Assembly (NCBI GenBank): GCA_903928615.1 | Contig: CAIYRJ010000288.1 | Span: 1-7,522 of the forward strand | Length of the DNA stretch: 7,522 nt | Direction of reading: 5' to 3' | Source: an uncultured Actinomycetes bacterium | GTDB taxonomy: Bacteria > Actinomycetota > Thermoleophilia > Miltoncostaeales > Miltoncostaeaceae | Shown: one piece after another, positions 1 to 6,600 of the stretch | Position numbering within the stretch: the first letter of the stretch is position 1 | Layout: every line of letters starts with the position of its first letter | Program-made: the position numbers and the translations under genes | The notes under the pieces: model-generated | The model's input: the letters and a program-made list of their open reading frames with translations, nothing else | What the model was told of the DNA's origin: nothing | Databases searched by the model: none

Positions 1-66
1 ACCCTCGATGAGATCCCCGACACCGTCGCGGAGCTCACCACCAAGTACGGACTGGGGGCGGCATGA
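1..66 (+). CDS. 3' end of an upstream gene, probably a MoxR/NorQ/CbbQ-type AAA+ ATPase (partial)
   Basis: Reading from base 1 gives 21 codons ending in the TGA at 64-66; the visible C-terminus ends in KYGLGAA. No catalytic motif lies in this fragment, so the product cannot be identified directly. The assignment is inference from context. NorD/CbbO-type VWA proteins are usually encoded directly after a MoxR-family AAA+ ATPase (NorQ, CbbQ, GvpN-like). Here the stop codon overlaps the start of such a VWA gene by ATGA, the arrangement expected for translationally coupled partners. The short acidic start of the fragment (LDEIPDTVAEL) looks helical, compatible with an AAA+ lid end but not diagnostic. 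The reading frame is well supported by its codon bias and the coupled overlap; the function is only likely. Confidence 0.5.
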   Translation, partial: TLDEIPDTVAELTTKYGLGAA

Positions 67-1916
67 GCACCAAGGAGAGCCCGTTCCCCGCAGCGCCGGT
101 GGAGGCGGAGTGGCGTCGCCAGAGCGACCTCACCAAGTTCTACGCGCTGTTCCCGTCGCCCGCGCTCGCGCGCGACATCTTCAACATCGTTGAGGGCCAG
201 CGCATCGAGGCGCTGATCCGCCGCCAGTACCCGGGCATCCGCCGTGACATGGACCTCATCCAGGAGCAGACGCTGCGGCGCCGCGAGGAGATGGGCACGT
301 CTCCGGCCGACCTGCCCGAGGTGGGGCAGGTGATCGACGCCCTGATGGTGGCGACCATGGACGGCGACCCGCCGTTCGACGACATGTCGGCTCACGTGCG
401 TGAGGCCAGCGAGGGCGCGATCGCCATGCTGCCCGAGGTCGAGGGCGAGGGCGCCACCGTGGGGGACACCGCCCGCGTGACCGCCCGCATCTACTCGATG
501 ATCGACGAGGTGATGCAGGCCGGGCGCCGGGGCATCACCGACCCGTTCTCGGAGGAGGCCAAGCAGCAGCAGGCCCAGAAGCCCGAGCAGGGCGAGGGCG
601 AGCAGGAGGTCGGCGACGTCGACTTCAACCCGCTCGACGAGTACGAGCCAATGGAGATGCCGCCGTTCGTGCCGCCGGTGATGGAGGAGCTCGTCCAGCC
701 CGAGTCCGACGCCATGAACCAGATCGAGGCCGAGGGGGCCGAGGGCGACAAGGACAAGGACGGCAACAAGGGCGAGGACGCCGAGGCGGAGTCGATGGAG
801 GCCGCCGACAAGGTGATGCAGGCCCAGCAGGTGTCCGAGGGCCAGATGGAGGAGGACGGCGCGGCCCAGAAGGCCGAGTCCGAGGCCGACATGGAGGAGA
901 GCGGCCGGGGCAGCGACGCCGAGGGCGAGGAGACCCCCGATTCCGCCGGTGGCATGACCCCCGAGGGCGCCGGCCCCGAGGTGGGCCAGGGCGATGAGCC
1001 CGAGGAGGAGGACCTCGGCGAGCAGGTCTTCATGTACGACGAGTGGGACCACCGCATCGAGGACTACCGGCCGTCGTGGTGCACGCTGCGCGAGACGCGC
1101 GCCACCCGCGAGGTGCCGGCCTTCGTGGCGGCGGTGTTCCACGAGTACGGCGGCGTGGTCACGCAGATCCGCCGGAACTTCCAACTCATGCGCCCCGAGC
1201 GCATGCGCAAGATGAGGTTCCAGTCGGAGGGCGACGACCTGGACATCGACGGCCTCGTCGAGCACGTGGTCGACCGCCGGGCGAAGGTGACGCCCACCGA
1301 CCGCGTCTACATCAAGCGCGACAAGAAGGATCGCGACGTGACCACGGCGTTCCTCGTGGACATGTCGTCATCCACCGACCGCAAGATCGACGGCCGCAAG
1401 CGCATCATCGACATCGAGAAGGAGGGCCTCATCCTGATGTGCGAGGCCCTCGAGGCCATCCGCGACGAGTACGCCATCTACGGCTTCTCGGGCAACGGCC
1501 GCGACGATGCGCAGTTCTACACCGTGAAGGAGATCGGCGAGCGCTACGACGACCGCGTGCGCTGGCGCATCGGCGGCATCTACGGGCGCAGCAAGACCCG
1601 CATGGGTCCGGCCATCCGGCACGCGACCAAGCGACTCATGAGCGTGGACAGCAGCGTCAAGCTGATGATCCTGCTCACCGACGGCCGGCCGTACGACTCC
1701 GACACCTACCAGGACAACGCCTACGCGCAGGCCGATACCCAGATGGCCCTGCGCGAGGCCCGCCGCGAGAAGATCCACCTCTTCTGCGTGACGGTCGACC
1801 AGGAGGGCGCCGACTACCTGCCGCAGATGTACTCGGACGCAAACTTCGTGGTGATCGACGACGTCCGCACGCTGCCGCAGAAGCTTCCCCAACTGTACCG
1901 GCGGCTCACGACCTAG
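63..1916 (+). CDS. NorD/CbbO-type VWA-domain protein with acidic linker
   Basis: This 617-residue cytoplasmic protein ends in a von Willebrand factor A domain of the NorD/CbbO type. In characterised pairs (NorQ-NorD, CbbQ-CbbO) the VWA protein acts as adaptor, linking a MoxR AAA+ ATPase to a target enzyme that is activated or remodelled. Visible parts are an alpha-helical N-terminal region (about 1-160), a low-complexity Glu/Asp/Gln/Gly/Ala linker (about 163-320), the family-like motif Y325-DEWD...DYRPSWC340, and the VWA domain from about residue 425. The metal-ion site is intact: D433-x-S435-x-S437, T512 in SKTRMGPAIRHA, and D540 in LLTDGRPYD. The end (HLFCVTVD, then DVRTLPQKLPQLYRRL) also matches NorD. 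There is no signal peptide or membrane segment. The ATG lies in an ATGA overlap with the preceding stop, with GGGGG at 54-58 as a weak ribosome site, so translational coupling is likely. No nor or cbb genes are visible, so the target is unknown and no symbol is given. Confidence 0.9.
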   Translation: MSTKESPFPAAPVEAEWRRQSDLTKFYALFPSPALARDIFNIVEGQRIEALIRRQYPGIRRDMDLIQEQTLRRREEMGTSPADLPEVGQVIDALMVATMDGDPPFDDMSAHVREASEGAIAMLPEVEGEGATVGDTARVTARIYSMIDEVMQAGRRGITDPFSEEAKQQQAQKPEQGEGEQEVGDVDFNPLDEYEPMEMPPFVPPVMEELVQPESDAMNQIEAEGAEGDKDKDGNKGEDAEAESMEAADKVMQAQQVSEGQMEEDGAAQKAESEADMEESGRGSDAEGEETPDSAGGMTPEGAGPEVGQGDEPEEEDLGEQVFMYDEWDHRIEDYRPSWCTLRETRATREVPAFVAAVFHEYGGVVTQIRRNFQLMRPERMRKMRFQSEGDDLDIDGLVEHVVDRRAKVTPTDRVYIKRDKKDRDVTTAFLVDMSSSTDRKIDGRKRIIDIEKEGLILMCEALEAIRDEYAIYGFSGNGRDDAQFYTVKEIGERYDDRVRWRIGGIYGRSKTRMGPAIRHATKRLMSVDSSVKLMILLTDGRPYDSDTYQDNAYAQADTQMALREARREKIHLFCVTVDQEGADYLPQMYSDANFVVIDDVRTLPQKLPQLYRRLTT

Positions 1917-1920
1917 CCGG

Positions 1921-3432
1921 CTACTGGAACTGGACGGGGAGCCTCGGGGAGCCGACGATGAAGAACTGACGGAACTGCTCGCCGAAGATCCTGGCCTCGC
2001 TGCCCGTCACCTTGAAGGCGGCAGGGCCGTTCGCGAGGATCCGGGTGTTCACGTCGGACCCCTGCGCGCGCTTCCACTGGCAGGTCATTCCCGAGTCATC
2101 CGGCGCGAGCACCGCCAGGCGCACTGTCGGGGCTGGGGTGGTCGGCACGAGGGCCTCGCTGGCGCTGTTCGTGATGGGAGTGACGACGGGCCGGGGCCGC
2201 GGGCCCGGCCGGCCCGACCTCCTCATCCGCGCCCGCTCGATGCGTGCGGTCTCCGCGAATCGCTCGTTCGCGCCGGCGGGCTTCAGCACCGGGCACGGCG
2301 GGGGCGGTGACGCCGGGCAGGTCGGGAGCGCATCGAGGGAGGAACTCGCGTCGCCAGGCATGAGCGAGTTCGGCGACGCCCCCGCGGCGGGCCTGTCGAC
2401 ACACGGCTCGGGTGCGGGCGTCGGCGCGCCGGGGGTGTCGGTGAGCACGAAGTGCAGGTAGTTGAGCGGGTTGCGGTCGCCGGTGGTGCGCTCCTTCAGG
2501 AAGGCCGCGAAGCGCGTGGGCACGTCGCGCCAGTCGGCGCCGCTGAACGGCTGTCGCGCCTTGCCGCGCTCGGGGTAGTTGTACATCTCGAGCCATACGC
2601 CCCCGGCGCGTGACATCGCGGACATCACCTGCGAGTAGTTGCGCCGCATCTCCTTGCCGTTCTCGCCGAGCGTGCGATTCGGCCCCAGGCCGGCGGAGAT
2701 CGAGGTGCTCACCCCGGGCGCCACGTAGAAGTGGATGCGGCTGGCGTACGACACGCCGGGCTGGAAGGGCTTCTTCGCGAGCGCGATCATGGCGTTCTTG
2801 AGGCGCTCTCCCGGGCTTCCGGCCTCGGACTCGCCCGCCGGAGTACCGAACACCGCGCCGATCTCGTCCACGCCGACGCGGTTGGCGCCGCAGGTGTTCA
2901 CGCCCGCCGGCGTGACGCACCGGCGATCGACGGCGGCCTTGAGCATCGCGGCCATGGCGTCGGCGGTGGGCTTGGCGGCCAGGGCCGAGCCGCTGACCTT
3001 CCACATGCGCTGCGTGCCGCCTCCGGCGAGCGCGGCGTCGCCGGCGGAGTTCGAGGGCTCCTGCCGGAAGAGCCAGGGCAGCTCGCGCATGCCGGTGGAC
3101 GAGCCGAGGATCTCCTTGGCGGCGGGGTCGGTCACGTAGAGGATCGACATCCGCTCCTGGACGTCGGGCATGACGATCTCGGGGGGATCGTCCGGGGGCG
3201 TGGTGAGGATGGGCAGGTAGCCGCTCGAGCTCATCCAGAAATCCTCGGGAGGCGTGGGCACCGTGCCGTCGGTGGTGATGCTCGGCACGATCGCGCCCGA
3301 GACGAGCGATGACGTCACCACCACGGGGTTGATCAGCCCGGGGTCGATGCCGGGCCGCGGGCTCCCGAATGCCGGGGCGGCGGCGCCGATGATGGCTGCG
3401 GTGGCCGCGAGGGCGATGAGGGGGCGACGCAT
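1921..3432 (-). CDS. Secreted protein of unknown function, six cysteines
   Basis: I do not recognise the family of this 503-residue protein. The chosen start at 3432 follows a good ribosome site (GGAGG, 6 bases upstream) and opens a classical signal peptide: MRRP, a hydrophobic stretch LIALAATAAIIGAAAPA, then a probable signal-peptidase cut at APA or AFG (residues 19-23). A GTG 12 codons upstream (3468) is in frame but has no ribosome site and would spoil the leader. The mature part has exactly six Cys (172, 181, 344, 372, 380, 451), consistent with disulfides in an exported protein. Aromatic-rich segments such as RIHFYVAPG (232-240), GGVWLEMYNYPERG (277-290) and YLHFVLTD (325-332) look like beta strands of a folded domain. 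A Pro/Arg/Ser linker (about 336-435) precedes a C-terminal segment with MTCQWKRAQG and ILANGPAAFKV. It is convergent with the VWA gene and divergent from the YD-repeat gene, so it probably has its own promoter. Confidence 0.85.
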   Translation of the reverse strand: MRRPLIALAATAAIIGAAAPAFGSPRPGIDPGLINPVVVTSSLVSGAIVPSITTDGTVPTPPEDFWMSSSGYLPILTTPPDDPPEIVMPDVQERMSILYVTDPAAKEILGSSTGMRELPWLFRQEPSNSAGDAALAGGGTQRMWKVSGSALAAKPTADAMAAMLKAAVDRRCVTPAGVNTCGANRVGVDEIGAVFGTPAGESEAGSPGERLKNAMIALAKKPFQPGVSYASRIHFYVAPGVSTSISAGLGPNRTLGENGKEMRRNYSQVMSAMSRAGGVWLEMYNYPERGKARQPFSGADWRDVPTRFAAFLKERTTGDRNPLNYLHFVLTDTPGAPTPAPEPCVDRPAAGASPNSLMPGDASSSLDALPTCPASPPPPCPVLKPAGANERFAETARIERARMRRSGRPGPRPRPVVTPITNSASEALVPTTPAPTVRLAVLAPDDSGMTCQWKRAQGSDVNTRILANGPAAFKVTGSEARIFGEQFRQFFIVGSPRLPVQFQ

Positions 3433-3438
3433 GGGGAT

Positions 3439-3443
3439 CCTCC
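3439..3443 (-). promoter_or_regulatory. Ribosome binding site GGAGG that fixes the start of the secreted-protein gene
   Basis: On the minus strand GGAGG stands 6 bases before the ATG at 3432-3430. It is the only good Shine-Dalgarno match near the possible starts and favours this ATG over the in-frame GTG at 3468-3466. Confidence 0.75.
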
Positions 3444-3601
3444 GAGCGGGTACGCCCCAACGGTACACCCTGCGCAGGATCGACCTACTGCGGCGGGGTC
3501 GGCGCGCAGGCGGCCGCCGCTAACCCATGCGGGCGATGTCGTGAAACCCGAAGGGGATGCGGAGCCAGCGGACCGCGTCAGGCATGCTCCCGTATGAGCG
3601 C

Positions 3602-6600
3602 ATGAGGACGCCACCGCCACTTCGCCCGTTCCACCGCCGCGCGCCGCGCGGCCGCATCACGCCGCGCAGCATCTCGGCCGCTCTCACCGCGGCGGCGGTG
3701 GCCGGTGCGGCGGTGCTGATCGGACTGGGCTGCGGCGGGGGTCCGTCGGTGGAGATCACGCCGTCGGAGGCTGCCCCCGGAAGCCCGTCATCCCTGCAGG
3801 TGCCTGATCCTCCGGCGGGCAAGGCGGGCTTCGACCCGCGCACGCTGGCCGCCCTTCCCCAGGGGGCAGGGGACCCCAAGGCGCAGCAGGTACCCACCCT
3901 TTCGGTGACCCTCGACGGATCCCTCGGCCTTTCCACCTCCCTCACGCCCACCCTCACGTGGCCGGACGGGCCCTCGTCGGGCGTCGAATGGAAGGTCATC
4001 GACCTCGCGGGCAAGTCGGTGGTCGCCGAGGGCGGGCGCGGCAACACCCTGCGGGTTCCCGGTGGCGTGCTCAAGGGCGGAAACGCCTACCTGTGGAGCG
4101 CATCGGCCGGGGGGAAGACCTTCGGGCCGCACATGATGCGGGTTGACCTCCAGCGGTCCGACGTGCAGGGCGTGGTGGACTACTCGGGCGTGGGCGTGGC
4201 AGCCGTGGTGGGCGAGCCGGTCATCGCCGTCGGCACGCCGGCCGTCCAGTCCGCCGGCGGGCCCGTGGCCGTCGGCCTCAACTACCAGCCGACCAATCGC
4301 CTGTCGGCTGTCGCGACCCCCGGCCTGCCCGCCGGGTGGCAGATGAGCGCGTCGTCCAGCGCCCCGTGGACGGTGCTGCGGCGCCCGTCGAAGGACCGCA
4401 TCGAGCTCACCGACTCCTCCGGCCAGGTGGTGCCCTTCCGCGAGACCTCGCCCGGCGCATGGGCTGCCGACTGGGGAGCCGGGCAGGGCTGGCCCAGCGG
4501 CCAGTACGCCGTGCTCGCGCAGGCGCAGGGGGTCGCGAATGCGCCCTTCCAGATCACGGACCGGACGGGCCAGGTGACGACGTTCCCGGCCCCGGGCGCC
4601 GGCGGGTCCTCGTACCCGTCGTCCACGTGGTCGGCGAAGAACCCCACGCCGCAGTCCGACTACGACGCCTCCGGGCGCCTGACGAGGATCACCGACCCCG
4701 TGTCGGGCAGGAGCGTCACCCTTGCCTATGGGGGCTCCGGATCCTGTCCCAGCGCCGCTGGCAGCGGATTCATCGGCGCGCCGTCGGGGATGCTCTGCTC
4801 GGTGACCGGATGGGATGGCTCGGTCACGGACGTCTTCTACGCCCAGCGCGCGGGTGCCGCGGTGATCGCGCGCGTGGTCACCGACGCCCAGGCCGGGGGC
4901 CAGAAGCTCGCCCAGACCGACATCGGATACGACGCCGCGGGCCGGCCGGATCGCATCCGCGCGCCGCTGGCGAATTCGGCGATCGCGTCGGGAGTGCTGC
5001 CCGACGGCCTCGGACCCGGCGATGCCGCGGTGCTCACCACGGTCGCCTACGACTCCCAGGGCCGGGTGGCCAAGGTCACCCGCCCGGCAGGCGTACTCTC
5101 CGGCGGCCAGGGCACCGTGCCCGAGCGGGTGGCGCGCACCTTCACGTATCCCGAGGCCGGAAAGATCGTGGTGGCGCAACCCGGGCGCGATCAGCCGATC
5201 TCGGCCGCCACGGCGTCGCCCGCCACCATGCTGGTCACGGAGACCACGGACGCCGTCGGCCGCCGGACGTCCATCGAGTGGAACGCGGCGACCCAGACGA
5301 CGAAGCAGGTCACTGCCCCCGGCGGAATGGTGACGCGTCATTCCTACGACGCCCTTGGCCGCCCGACGGAGATGACCGGGCCGAGTGCCGACCCCGATGC
5401 CCCCGGTGCCCCGCGCGTGTCGTATCGCTACGACACCAGGACCGGCAGCGGGTCCACCGGGGCACCCGTCCCCATCCAGGGGCTCATGGCCACCTACTGG
5501 CAGGGCGGTGCCTTCCAGGGGACGCCCGCCGGGGCGTCGATCGGCCCCCGCATCGATGGCGGTGATCCGAGCAGGCTCGAGCTCCGGTGGCCCGCGAGCC
5601 CCGTGGGCGGAGGGGCGTTCTCGGCTCGCCTGGAGGGACTCCTGGTGGTGCCCGAGGGTGGCATCACGCAGATCACCAATGCCGTGCCGGCGACGCAGGT
5701 GTGGGTGGACGGCATCCGCTGCCAGGCGGCCTGCCCGCCCTCGCTCGGACTCGCCGGGAGAAAGGCCGGAAGCCTGCTCCAGCTGAGGATTGACCTGCGC
5801 TCGAGCCCGGCGGGCAGGGCGACCGCCGGCGTCACATGGACCACGCCCGGGGCTGCCGGGGCCGTGGCCATCCCGGCCTCGGCCCTCCGGCCCGGGTTGC
5901 CGCAGGCCAGCGCCACCACGGTGCGCGACCAGGTCTCGGCGGGCGCGGCGGTGACCGACCTCACCACGCAGATCGCCTTCAGCCCGTCGGACCCGCAGCA
6001 GGTCACCTCCGCGCGCTCCGCCTCGGGCAAGGTGGCCACCCGGGCGTACGAGGCCTACGCGCCGGGATCCGGCGCATTCGGCCGGGCCACGGGCTACACG
6101 TCTGCCGGGAAGGACACCACCACCACCGACTACTACGGTGTGGGTGAGTCGGGCAAGACGTCCTGCCCGGGGGCCGCCGCGAACCAGGGCGGCCTGGTGG
6201 CCACCCGCACGACCCCGGGCGGCCTCTCGATCACGCAGGCGTACGACGCCGCCGGCAACGTGGTGGGCCAGCAGGCCTCAGGCCAGTCGGTCACCTGCCG
6301 CACGCTGGACTCCACGGGAAGGCTCGTGCGCTCGCAGACCGGGCCCGTGGTCACCACGCACGACGCCGCGGTGCAGGACAACCCCATGCACGCCCGCGTG
6401 GCGGTCACCGACGGCGCCACCCGCACGAGCTCGTCGGTGATCGACCTGCTCGGGCGCACCGTGCGCTCCACCGATGTATGGGGAACGGTGGTCACCACCT
6501 CGTACGACTCCGAGGACCGCCCGGTCGAGGAGCGCACGGTCACGGCCAAGGGCCAGGCCACCACCACCACCTACGCCTACACCTCTGATGGCCAGGTGCA

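Noticed and set aside
603..1020. GAG/GCC-rich low-complexity DNA in the VWA gene as a nucleotide repeat
   Set aside because: There is no fixed period; the pattern follows from Glu/Ala/Gly codons of the acidic linker.
1902..1919. Small hairpin (CGGCT...AGCCG) at the convergent stop codons as a terminator
   Set aside because: The stem is only 5 bp with an 8-base loop and there is no T tract on either side; such stems are common at this GC content.
1043..1969. 308-codon plus-strand ORF overlapping the VWA gene
   Set aside because: It overlaps the conserved VWA domain in a different frame and is Arg/His/Pro-rich with no motif.
2189..2210. 7-bp all-GC stem (GGCCGGG...CCCGGCC) inside the secreted-protein gene
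   Set aside because: It lies within codons for a Gly/Pro/Arg-rich linker, which explains the composition, and no T tract or regulatory context follows.
3469..3478. 10-bp perfect palindrome CCTGCGCAGG in the divergent intergenic region as an operator
   Set aside because: It is short and isolated, with no second copy and no convincing -10/-35 elements nearby; chance is a sufficient explanation in GC-rich DNA.
3788..5341. 517-codon minus-strand ORF opposite the YD gene
   Set aside because: It is Arg/Gly/His-rich shadow translation with no recognisable motif. The plus-strand frame over the same bases carries ordered YD motifs and a PA14 start.
4336..5565. 409-codon plus-strand ORF in another frame of the YD gene
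   Set aside because: Its translation is Arg/Gly/Pro-biased and lacks domains, typical of an out-of-frame reading of high-GC coding DNA; the frame starting at 3602 explains the region fully.
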